Part shown: one piece after another, positions 1 through 6,227 of the stretch | Position numbering within the stretch: position 1 is the stretch's first letter | Layout of the letters: each line of letters begins with the position of its first letter | Assembly: GCA_023441625.1 (NCBI GenBank) | Contig: JAEZOA010000011.1 | Location: 1-7,198, forward strand | Origin: Bacillota bacterium | GTDB lineage: Bacteria > Bacillota > Clostridia > Acetivibrionales > DSM-1351 | Reading direction: 5' to 3' | Length of the DNA stretch: 7,198 nt | Position numbers and translations under genes: made by a program | The notes under the pieces: generated by a model | Seen by the model: only the letters and a program-made list of their open reading frames with translations | Databases searched by the model: none | Told to the model about the DNA's origin: nothing

Positions 1-122
1 CATTTCATATTACATTTTTCCGTTAATTGTATAATTGCCTTTTTATGTGGGGGAGTAGCTATTGATCTAAAATAACAAGACGAACAAAATAAATTATTAT
101 GTATTTGTTTACTACTTATCAT
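1..122 (-). CDS. Radical SAM enzyme, N-terminal fragment (cut by window edge)
   Basis: Only the first 40 codons are inside the window. They begin at an ATG at 122-120. The fragment ends in QLTEKCNMK, and the two bases left at the edge read TG, which fits a following Cys codon. That gives the start of the CxxxCxxC motif that holds the 4Fe-4S cluster of radical SAM enzymes (C37, predicted C41). The stretch 'hydrophobic strand, then LTEKCN' is typical of the first strand and cluster loop in that superfamily. A further CxxC (C13, C16) lies upstream, which is unusual so close to the start. An AAAGGGG ribosome binding site lies 8 bases before the ATG. The gene lies about 100 bases downstream of the membrane protein gene on the same strand, so co-transcription is possible. 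The specific subfamily and substrate cannot be told. It does not look like viperin, but that is a weak judgement from 40 residues. Confidence 0.78.
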   Translation of the reverse strand, partial: MISSKQIHNNLFCSSCYFRSIATPPHKKAIIQLTEKCNMK

Positions 123-221
123 CCTCACAACCCCTTTCGCTTTTCCATATATTTATGAATAAAGGCCTTAATATTGCTTCAAAATTATACATAATATACA
201 CTTTACCTAACTTTATTTATT

Positions 222-1256
222 CTATCCATTCCTTACCTTTCCAAAATGACGCTGAAGTAGCCTCTCTTTTTTTTGAATCACCAAGCTATTATTTTTATAA
301 TCAAGATACTTACTTTTGCATTCCTCAATGAACTTGTTATCAATCTCACATCTTTCCCACCATATTTTCCAAATATCCGTATATATTCGACATTCTTTAT
401 CCTCGCTATTATACTCACGAATTAAATATCGTTTTCCAGCAACAATTTTATTGAATATTGCAACAATTTCTGATCCACTGCTACTTTTTGTTATTATCCT
501 GCCCCTAATATCTATATCTGGATTATTACAAGATAGTTTCTTATATTTAACTAATGTTGGGCATGAAGTTTGCCCAGTTATGATATTGCACTTTTTTTTG
601 ATTGAACATGGTGATACAGCACATTTTTCACACACTTTACAGTAAAAACACTCTTCTTTATGACAGCAATCATCACACTTGTTATCTATAAAGAATCTTA
701 TCATAATTTTGCTTTTAAATTTATCAGCTAAAAAACCAATTCGTAATATATCATCTTCATTATTTATAATAGGTTTTTTGCAAAGTACTTTTATACTATT
801 GAACTTCATAGATTCTAGCTGAATTAGCTGCTTATTATTATTAATAGATCCATCCTCTATATTCCCCAAAAAATCAAGGTCTCCGCCAAATAATTTAATA
901 TCTTTATGGCATTCTGCTTGTTGTGTAAATGTCCTTATCATTTTATCAATTTTTCTTCTACTAACCCTATTTGATGAAGTAATTACAACATAATTTAGAA
1001 CAAAGGCTCCTATAAGAAGAAGTAGTGCTACGAAAAATTGTTTACTGGAAATGCTATAGATAATTGTTGTAAAAGTTAGTAGTACTGTAAATAATATCAC
1101 AATAAAGACAATTTTCTTAATTTTACTTAATTGAGTATTTGCAGACAAAAATGTCGCAACAACAGAGACTGTCATTAGTAATATATTAAAATATATATTT
1201 TTATCAGTCTCGGTAATTGATTCTAAGAATTGTTGAATACTCCTGTAAATATCCAA
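222..1256 (-). CDS. Three-helix membrane protein with Cys-rich cluster, unknown function
   Basis: I do not recognise this protein (344 residues from the TTG start). Hydrophobic stretches at about residues 21-38, 47-67 and 73-91 predict three membrane helices, followed by a basic segment and a cytosolic domain. That domain begins with KLFGGDLDFLG (121-131) and later has DIDIRGRI (247-254) and a lysine/tyrosine-rich strand region. This order loosely resembles phospholipase D-like folds, but no HxK motif is visible, so an active PLD is not supported. Between these parts lies a cluster of eleven cysteines (194, 197, 198, 203, 206, 209, 212, 217, 223, 232, 243), including four in CxxCxxCxxC spacing, suited to binding zinc or an iron-sulfur cluster. 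The start was moved from an ATG at 1277-1275, which has no ribosome binding site, to TTG at 1256-1254, which has GGAGGT 7 bases upstream. It follows hamB by about 125 bases and precedes a radical SAM gene. An effector or accessory role is inference. Confidence 0.82.
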   Translation of the reverse strand: MDIYRSIQQFLESITETDKNIYFNILLMTVSVVATFLSANTQLSKIKKIVFIVILFTVLLTFTTIIYSISSKQFFVALLLLIGAFVLNYVVITSSNRVSRRKIDKMIRTFTQQAECHKDIKLFGGDLDFLGNIEDGSINNNKQLIQLESMKFNSIKVLCKKPIINNEDDILRIGFLADKFKSKIMIRFFIDNKCDDCCHKEECFYCKVCEKCAVSPCSIKKKCNIITGQTSCPTLVKYKKLSCNNPDIDIRGRIITKSSSGSEIVAIFNKIVAGKRYLIREYNSEDKECRIYTDIWKIWWERCEIDNKFIEECKSKYLDYKNNSLVIQKKERLLQRHFGKVRNG

Positions 1257-1263
1257 ATATTTT

Positions 1264-1269
1264 ACCTCC
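1264..1269 (-). promoter_or_regulatory. Ribosome binding site GGAGGT that decides a TTG start
   Basis: On the minus strand GGAGGT is followed after 7 bases (AAAATAT) by TTG at 1256-1254. The in-frame ATG at 1277-1275 lies upstream of this site and has only AT-rich sequence before it. The TTG is therefore the better start for the Cys-rich membrane protein. Confidence 0.7.
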
Positions 1270-1381
1270 ACTCTCATATTAAAAATTTGCGAAAAACAGA
1301 ATACTTTGTAATTATTTCAAATATTGCACTATCCGTATTTCGTTGTTTATATTAAGTATCCATCAGTATTGTTTTTGATTA

Positions 1382-3718
1382 TTACCAAATATATCTTTCA
1401 ATTGTTTCAATCCTTTCTTCTGGCAATTGGTATACTTCTGGTTTAAATACTATTTCTTGTTCACTTATACTATCAACATAATCTTTAACCCAAGCAATGT
1501 CTTCAAAAGCAAAACCGTATCGAAGCAACCAAATTTCTATGGAATCATTCGTACCATATCGTATATAATTACACATTATTGATGCACGAGCATCATTTGT
1601 TTGTTTTTCATAAACACTAAAAGCAGCACAAATTGGATCAGAGATGGAAAGGCTGATTACCTTATCTATATAATCATAAGTATCAAATACTAAAGCATCA
1701 TAGTCTAGTTTGCTGACTGGTGTATCTTTTTTAAATAAAGATACTTTTCTCGCATAATAATTTGGAAGACTTGTTGGTATTTGAGAAAACCTTATGGTAA
1801 GATTATCAATTTCCTTTTGGGCATCTTCAGCACTGATATCTCCTTTTCTCAAAGAACTTCTAATTTTTCGTTGTTCACTTTCCTGAGTCAAAAAATAAAA
1901 TCGTAATGCAAGTACTTCTTTAAAGGATTTACCTTGAATGTGCCAAAGTAAAATTGGAATAGAAGCACTTAAAATTCCAATTTCTGCAGATGTTAGTACT
2001 TTTCTTCGAAGATGTAGTATATAAAGTTCTTTAAATGCATTTTTGATTGCTAACCTCTGAGTATTAGATAACAACTCATAATACGCATTCCCTGAAATAG
2101 CTTTGTTATCAATTAATAACCCATCCAAAATAGTTTTAACATGATTATTTGGATTACCATTTTGTATACGCTTGAGTTGTAATTTTGTTAGCCTTGTTTC
2201 ATTATCAAAGGAATTGCTCTTAATTGCTTCAACCAAGTCAAGGTCATCTGATTCTATAAATATTTCATCAATATCTAATTGAGATTCATTTCTTAATTTA
2301 AATACTTCATTAATTCTTTTACAAAAAGAGGTAACATGACTTTTGTCAATGATAGTGTAACCGTAATCAAAGATTCCTTTTTCAAGTGTTGTTCTTCCAG
2401 CACGTCCAATAAGATTTTTTAGAGTTAATGTATCCATATTTGTATAATTATCTAAGAATACTGCATCAAAAGGCATATTTATTCCTTGTTTCAATGTTGA
2501 AGTAGCAAAGCAAATTTTTGCATGGTTGGACCTAACAAACTGTTCAATAATTAAACGCATTTTTAAAGGCATTGAACCATGATGGACTACTATACCTCGT
2601 TCCATTAACCTAACAACTAACGATTCCTTTTTTGAACCAGTTTTACCTGCTCCAATATATTCACGTAGTTCTTCAATATACTTTTGAGCATCAGGATTTT
2701 TTAATATTGGACAATATCTTATATAACCGAAATATTCTTTGATATAATCTTTGCTGTAAAGCTTAGACTTAGAAGTATATATTAATATTGTGCCATTACT
2801 CTCTAAAATGCCCTTTACAATATCCTCCTTTACTAGTACTCGTTTTGACCATCCACCGTTATATGGTGAAAAGTAATAAAGATCTTTACCATCTATACCA
2901 ATAAATATTTTCCCAACTGCGTTTTGCTCATAAAGGGAAGCTGCACTTTTTTCTTCGCTGTAATGATGCTTCTTAAGTTGAGCATCAGGATTACTAACAA
3001 AAGGATGTGCGAATACTTTTGTAGCTTCAGGAAACTCTAACGAAGCACGTCTTACAAAAGCATCAAACCCTATTCCACGAATAGGTTCTTCAGATAATTG
3101 AGCTTCATCAAATAAAAATAGTTTTATATTAAAATCCTCTTTATGCGAAAACAATTCATTACCACGTTCTGGAGTGACAATAAATACTCGCCGTTTAATA
3201 CGTCGTATATTTACGTTTTCAATAAATTGTAACACTAGTACTTCTTTACCAACTAAAGACTTAACAGTAGATAAATACTCAGCGATAAGTGCTCTAGATG
3301 GTACAATTATTACTATGTCACCGACTTCTTCAACAATTAATTCTCTAAATAGAAAAGATTTTCCTGCACTCGTTGGGGCGGAAAATGAAAAGAATAGTTT
3401 TTCTTTGATATGCCTATAAACATCAGCTTGAACAGGTGTAAATCTGACCCCTGTTGTTTCTTCAATAGCATCTGCAAAAATTGAATATACCGTCTCAAAG
3501 AAATCTTTGGGCTCGCCAACTTTATAGAATAAACCCATCAATAACAAAAGTTTTGTTTCATACTCAGAAAAAATATCTGCGTGAAATACTTTAATATAAC
3601 TTAGCTTTTCAAAGTCTTCAGCATGCACCGGTCCATCCGAATGCATTCGGTTAAGTATTGCTACAATTGTAGATTCAGCAAAACTCTTATTATTTAGATC
3701 AGTTAGGCTATTTATCAT
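1382..3718 (-). CDS. hamB: HamB, superfamily 2 helicase of a Hachiman defence system
   Basis: A 778-residue helicase with the full SF2 motif series. There is a Q-motif-like FTPVQ (Q97), then Walker A APTSAGKS (114-121) and motif Ia VPSRAL. TPERG follows (182-186), then motif II DEAQ (204-207) and motif IV-like TILIYTS (310-316). Motif V is QGINMPFDAVFLDNY (411-425) and motif VI is NLIGRAGR (435-442). The GINxP and GRAGR motifs place it near the Ski2-like helicases. The region after about residue 470 is a long, mostly helical C-terminal part with no motif I recognise. In studied Hachiman systems, HamB binds DNA and uses ATP while holding the HamA nuclease in check until foreign or damaged DNA is met; the role here is inferred from that. 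The ATG at 3718-3716 overlaps the end of hamA by 11 bases and has GGGG 9 bases upstream. An in-frame TTG at 3727 would add three residues but would sit against that site. Confidence 0.94.
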   Translation of the reverse strand: MINSLTDLNNKSFAESTIVAILNRMHSDGPVHAEDFEKLSYIKVFHADIFSEYETKLLLLMGLFYKVGEPKDFFETVYSIFADAIEETTGVRFTPVQADVYRHIKEKLFFSFSAPTSAGKSFLFRELIVEEVGDIVIIVPSRALIAEYLSTVKSLVGKEVLVLQFIENVNIRRIKRRVFIVTPERGNELFSHKEDFNIKLFLFDEAQLSEEPIRGIGFDAFVRRASLEFPEATKVFAHPFVSNPDAQLKKHHYSEEKSAASLYEQNAVGKIFIGIDGKDLYYFSPYNGGWSKRVLVKEDIVKGILESNGTILIYTSKSKLYSKDYIKEYFGYIRYCPILKNPDAQKYIEELREYIGAGKTGSKKESLVVRLMERGIVVHHGSMPLKMRLIIEQFVRSNHAKICFATSTLKQGINMPFDAVFLDNYTNMDTLTLKNLIGRAGRTTLEKGIFDYGYTIIDKSHVTSFCKRINEVFKLRNESQLDIDEIFIESDDLDLVEAIKSNSFDNETRLTKLQLKRIQNGNPNNHVKTILDGLLIDNKAISGNAYYELLSNTQRLAIKNAFKELYILHLRRKVLTSAEIGILSASIPILLWHIQGKSFKEVLALRFYFLTQESEQRKIRSSLRKGDISAEDAQKEIDNLTIRFSQIPTSLPNYYARKVSLFKKDTPVSKLDYDALVFDTYDYIDKVISLSISDPICAAFSVYEKQTNDARASIMCNYIRYGTNDSIEIWLLRYGFAFEDIAWVKDYVDSISEQEIVFKPEVYQLPEERIETIERYIW

Positions 3719-4415
3719 CAATTTCAACCCCTATCAAATAGAGTTCAGAATATTTTAAAATAGGTTTTATGTAATCAGATGAAAGTATGTTTTCAAAAAT
3801 ACGATCTGGTTTTGCGGCATTTAGCGAAAAGGCGGCTATATATGCTTTATTATTTTCCATTGCGCTTGAAATCGCTTTTTCGGATACAAATTTACATAAA
3901 TCAGTTAATTCTGCAACATCTTTTTCGAGAGAAATAAACTTACAAATCTGCGATAATGCATTTGAATAAGGAGAGTCGTCTCCACTAAATTTGGCTTCCC
4001 CGAAAGCGACTAGCGTAGTATGGCTTTCAGTATGAAAATCGAAACCAGGATTGCCTGTTACTTTTTCTTTAAATAACTCAGCTAAAGGTACTCTATGATG
4101 AGTTAAAGAGGTCTCAAGAGCAGTTTGAGCGCTCATAGAAACCAGATACTCGCCAAAGTCAGTAGTAATAGTATTTGTTACCTTTTTAAAGATTTCATCT
4201 ACCAATTTCGTAATAGTTCTTTTTGCTCTTGATTCAAGACTTATCTTATCAACAGGAGATAATTTTGATATCCAACTTTTATTCATGATTATACTTATCA
4301 TTTCTGAGACTTGCTCGGATAAATCATCGATTAAAACATGTATTACATAAATGTCAGCGTTTGGTGCTAGTCTATAAGATTTGTTATCAACCTTATAACA
4401 ATTAAGTATCTTCAT
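3708..4415 (-). CDS. hamA: HamA, DUF1837-type nuclease of a Hachiman defence system
   Basis: A 235-residue protein with the layout of DUF1837/HamA, a PD-(D/E)xK-type nuclease. A helix glutamate in FGEYL (E89) is followed by GNPGFDFH (D126) and GEAKF (E140, K142), giving the D...ExK catalytic set. All key residues are present, so the enzyme is probably active. In characterised Hachiman pairs, HamA forms a complex with the HamB helicase and degrades DNA on activation, causing broad antiphage defence. The E. coli AbpA/AbpB pair is a related arrangement. It is somewhat shorter than the HamA proteins I know of (roughly 250-300 residues), with a short N-terminal part. The ATG has GGAGGT 5 bases upstream. 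It is the first gene of the minus-strand cluster, and its last codons overlap the hamB start, which implies translational coupling. The helicase partner makes the identification much stronger than the nuclease motif alone. Confidence 0.9.
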   Translation of the reverse strand: MKILNCYKVDNKSYRLAPNADIYVIHVLIDDLSEQVSEMISIIMNKSWISKLSPVDKISLESRAKRTITKLVDEIFKKVTNTITTDFGEYLVSMSAQTALETSLTHHRVPLAELFKEKVTGNPGFDFHTESHTTLVAFGEAKFSGDDSPYSNALSQICKFISLEKDVAELTDLCKFVSEKAISSAMENNKAYIAAFSLNAAKPDRIFENILSSDYIKPILKYSELYLIGVEIDDK

Positions 4416-4420
4416 TATAT

Positions 4421-4426
4421 ACCTCC
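4421..4426 (-). promoter_or_regulatory. Ribosome binding site of hamA
   Basis: GGAGGT lies 5 bases (ATATA) before the hamA ATG on the minus strand, a near-optimal match and spacing. Confidence 0.8.
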
Positions 4427-4461
4427 AGCAGTAGCGAAAATCAAAATGGTTAGGGATTGCG

Positions 4462-4489
4462 AATATACCTTTAGCAACTAGATTTTAAA
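4462..4489 (-). promoter_or_regulatory. Candidate promoter of the hamA-hamB cluster
   Basis: On the minus strand TTTAAA (4489-4484) is separated by 16 bases from TATATT (4467-4462). The -10 element matches the consensus at five of six positions but the -35 is weak. Transcription would begin near 4455, leaving a leader of about 40 bases before hamA. It is the best match I see immediately upstream of hamA. Other AT-rich combinations nearby are only slightly worse. Confidence 0.35.
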
Positions 4490-4500
4490 TAAATAATTAA

Positions 4501-5046
4501 TACCGATAGGTAAACTACCTCTTTTATCACCAAAGTAACATTCAGGGTAGTTTTCCTCCATTCACACCGTATTATGACCCTTCGCTCCCCTTCCATTACA
4601 GAAGTTTCATTACTACAGGCCGATGCCCTGCAAATTCTTCAATCATTTCCTATTGAAGTTCCCTTGTTACTGTCATTCTAGCTTTCCATTGCAGTTTTAG
4701 CTCTACCCTATGACCCGGCTGTCGCTTTCAACCAGTGTGATTCCAGCATCGGGATCCTTTGACTTTTTTGGTTTTCAGTTGAATTCCATATAAGCAAGCG
4801 TAATTCAACGGCAGCACTCTTACGGAGCGAATTTCTTCTTAATTTGAAATCCTATAATTTATGGGCCATAGGACATCCTGAACATGACTGTTTTCTAACC
4901 CCCAGTGTACTTACCATCATCATAGACGGCATTTTCCCCTACTTCACCGAGCTTCGCACAGCCTACATGGTATTGTATGATGCGCATCGAAGTATTAGAG
5001 ATTTTGTTACCCCATCACACAGGGTCAGGTAGGAATATCACCTACC
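4501..5046. other. Gene-free region with short inverted repeats, possible element relic
   Basis: No convincing protein is encoded here in either direction; the only open frame (4844-5032, plus strand) lacks a ribosome binding site. The stretch looks visibly less AT-rich than its flanks. It contains AGGTA-aac-TACCT at 4508-4520 and GGTAGG-aatatca-CCTACC at its right end (about 5027-5046). It also holds GTTGAATT/AATTCAAC (4778-4785 and 4802-4809), and a 10-base complementarity between about 4708-4717 and 4863-4872. Two hairpins have complementary loops (described under findings). It could be a structured RNA or the remnant of a mobile element. I found no transposase, reverse transcriptase or clear group II intron motif. 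Confidence 0.4.
4616..4757. repeat. Two hairpins with complementary (kissing) loops
   Basis: Hairpin one is CAGG-CCGATGC-CCTG (4616-4630), a perfect 4-bp stem with a 7-base loop. Hairpin two is GATTCC closing on GGGATC (4739-4756) around AGCATC. The loop of the first (CCGATGC, 4620-4626) is exactly complementary to GCATCGG at 4746-4752, which spans the loop and the stem edge of the second. A loop-loop contact of 5 to 7 base pairs is therefore possible in RNA. Confidence 0.4.
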
Positions 5047-5280
5047 ACTTCAAATGACAAGTTCTACTTGCTTTATTTCTTCCGCTCATAATCCGATTTT
5101 ATTGTATATTTCTATACAGATTTTTCGGAAACAAGACGCGCACTTTCAATTATAGACATAATGCTTACAATGTAATCTCCTTGAATAATTTCTAATATTT
5201 ATTTTATATATTAAACTTGCAAATTTCAACAATTTTTTACATTTACTTTACTTAACTCTGAATAAAAGTTTTTTACATAT
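5047..5280. other. AT-rich spacer without a gene
   Basis: No open frame or motif of note. There is a small hairpin CAAGT-tct-ACTTG (5058-5070). A weak plus-strand promoter-like pair is present, TTGAAT at 5181-5186 and TATATA at 5205-5210 with 18 bases between. It could serve the structured region to the right, but in sequence this rich in A and T the match has little weight. Confidence 0.3.
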
Positions 5281-5492
5281 GGCTCAGGGTGCTGGAATGT
5301 TGAAACAGGTTTATTTAAATTGTTCTGGTGATACATTTATTCGCTCTACTAGCCGCTTTGATGGTTTTATAGGTTTCCCTGTTTTCCCTCCGTAGCATCT
5401 TACAAAGCCACTTCGGAGAATCTCAGAAATGGGGAGTTGGACAAAAATCTTTATCCCGGAACGGGCAAGGAGCGACCTTGAAGCGAGCAGCA

Positions 5493-5534
5493 AAGATATA
5501 TGAAGGCTAAGATAACTACACCTTCATATATCTT
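5493..5534 (+). repeat. Perfect 14-bp inverted repeat (stem-loop)
   Basis: Left arm 5493-5506 reads AAGATATATGAAGG and the right arm 5521-5534 is its exact reverse complement, with a 14-base loop. There is no T-run after it, so it is not a simple terminator. The start codon of a 74-codon open frame (5500-5724) lies inside the left arm with no ribosome binding site, which argues against that frame being a gene. Confidence 0.75.
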
Positions 5535-5537
5535 ATT

Positions 5538-5574
5538 GGCATGTCTGGGACTGTTTTCAGTTCTCGGACATGCC
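5538..5574 (+). repeat. Extended hairpin GGCATGTC/GACATGCC
   Basis: GGCATGTC (5538-5545) pairs perfectly with GACATGCC (5567-5574). The stem continues through T-G, G-C, G-T, G-C and A-T pairs to an inner CTG-tttt-CAG, with a single bulged base. The two wobble pairs fit only a plus-strand transcript. Confidence 0.7.
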
Positions 5575-5695
5575 TTTGCAGAAGGGTTTACCGCGATACT
5601 TTGTTTAATTCGTTTTTCGGAGAAAAAACCGGAATTGCTTTGTCGATTGTCGATTGAACATAAATGTATTTTTGCTCATGTGATTTCTCCAAAGG

Positions 5696-5837
5696 CCGCT
5701 GAAGAATTACTTACAGGGCAGTAAAGGAATACGATAATATCTATATCGTATTCCTTTACTGCTCTGGCCCTGCAGGCCACTCCGAAGACACTCCGTCAGA
5801 CGCTTTATAGCTATCTGCGGCGATTCTTCGTAAGCGG
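5696..5837 (+). repeat. Long-range 12-bp stem closing a multi-branch junction
   Basis: CCGCT followed by GAAGAAT (5696-5707) pairs with ATTCTTC (5823-5829) and AGCGG (5833-5837), with a 3-base bulge (5830-5832). It encloses the 23-bp hairpin at 5714-5766 and the hairpin at 5797-5817 (CAGA and GCT pairing with AGC and TCTG around TTAT). Nested helices of this kind are typical of a folded RNA and unlike an isolated terminator. Confidence 0.55.
5714..5766 (+). repeat. Near-perfect 23-bp hairpin
   Basis: A perfect 19-bp stem (5718-5736 with 5744-5762) around the 7-base loop ATATCTA is extended by four more pairs (5714-5717 with 5763-5766), one of them G-T. It is the strongest inverted repeat in the window. 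No T-run follows, so termination is not its obvious role. Confidence 0.85.
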
Positions 5838-5939
5838 TTCTAAAGAATGGGGGGCAAAAGGCCCGGGATTCGCTACGTCAGAGACTTTGGAGCGACTTCC
5901 TAGAAATGCATTTATTGATTTTTGTCAGTGATAAGGATA

Positions 5940-6066
5940 GGACAGTAGCTTGTATTAAGCCTATGGAACAACTGTCCAGCTCTCTAAGTTTCTTAGTGTT
6001 TTGTTGAGACTTTTTCAGAGGTATTGTCGTTTTGGCATATATATCAGGGTTTTCCTGACTTGTGCC
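5940..6066 (+). repeat. Further hairpins downstream of the structured region
   Basis: GGACAGT (5940-5946) pairs with ACTGTCC (5971-5977). CTAAG-ttt-CTTAG lies at 5984-5996. GGCATA (6034-6039) pairs with TGTGCC-side bases 6061-6066, including one T-G pair, around an inner TCAGG-gtttt-CCTGA (6044-6058). The last one may alternatively pair with GGCTCAGG at 5281-5288, which would close the whole 0.8-kb region, but that is speculative. Confidence 0.45.
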
Positions 6067-6146
6067 GTTTAGTAACACAAACTATTACCTTTACAGAAGA
6101 CTTTTTACTTTTTCATGTTATCTTTTGCATGTTTTTTGTCTGTAAC

Positions 6147-6174
6147 TTGATGAAGATAAACTCTATAATATAAT
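6147..6174 (+). promoter_or_regulatory. Likely sigma-A promoter of the 224-residue gene
   Basis: TTGATG (6147-6152) and a perfect TATAAT (6169-6174) are 16 bases apart. A transcript starting near 6181 would have a leader of about 45 bases before the ATG at 6228. The position, just ahead of a gene with a good ribosome binding site, supports it. Confidence 0.6.
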
Positions 6175-6227
6175 TGTTACTATTTACTATACGTTAATTC
6201 TGTTTAATATCTACATGGAGGGAGAAT

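Larger units (their letters stand above)
5412..5864 (+). ncRNA. Candidate large structured RNA (possible extent 5281-6066)
   Basis: This gene-free stretch holds a dense series of stems. CCCG-gaa-CGGG (5455-5465) is directly followed by CAAGG-agcga-CCTTG (5466-5480). A 14-bp perfect stem follows (5493-5534), then a near-complete hairpin (5538-5574) and TTTTTC-gga-GAAAAA (5613-5627). A 12-bp long-range stem (5696-5837) encloses a 23-bp hairpin (5714-5766) and a CAGA/GCT hairpin (5797-5817). Last comes GGGC-aaaag-GCCC (5852-5864). More hairpins continue to 6066. The imperfect pairs are G-T when read on the plus strand and would be A-C on the minus strand, which argues for a plus-strand RNA. Size and density recall large bacterial RNAs such as ROOL or GOLLD, but I recognise neither consensus. 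A decayed mobile element is the alternative. Confidence 0.5.

Noticed and set aside
316..645. Plus-strand open frame of 109 codons
   Set aside because: It is antisense to the Cys-rich membrane protein gene and has no independent coding features.
4844..5032. Plus-strand open frame of 62 codons
   Set aside because: No ribosome binding site, no recognisable motif, and it lies in a block with inverted repeats and frequent stops in all other frames.
4480..5040. Group II intron fragment on the minus strand (GTGCG at 4959-4955)
   Set aside because: GTGCG alone is common. I found no matching exon-binding sequence for the bases before it, no domain V and no reverse transcriptase.
5311..5493. Minus-strand open frame of 60 codons ending in a Lys/Arg-rich tail
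   Set aside because: TTG start without a ribosome binding site, and it overlaps several stems of the structured region. No family recognised.
5605..5679. Minus-strand mini-frame of 24 codons with a GGAG-like site upstream
   Set aside because: Too short and basic to support without conservation, and it lies inside the structured region on the opposite strand.
5500..5724. Plus-strand open frame of 74 codons with a hydrophobic start, continuing past a TAA to 5928
   Set aside because: The start codon lies inside a hairpin arm with no ribosome binding site, the stop lies inside another, and the product resembles nothing I know. Stem structure explains the sequence better. A gene broken by one stop remains a minor alternative.
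5815..5864. Group II intron domain V because of GCGGTTCT before a G-run
   Set aside because: The expected 34-base hairpin with an AGC-type lower stem does not form. The bases pair better in the long-range stem.
5878..6078. Minus-strand open frame of 66 codons
   Set aside because: No ribosome binding site, low-complexity polar product, and it overlaps hairpins at 5940-6066.
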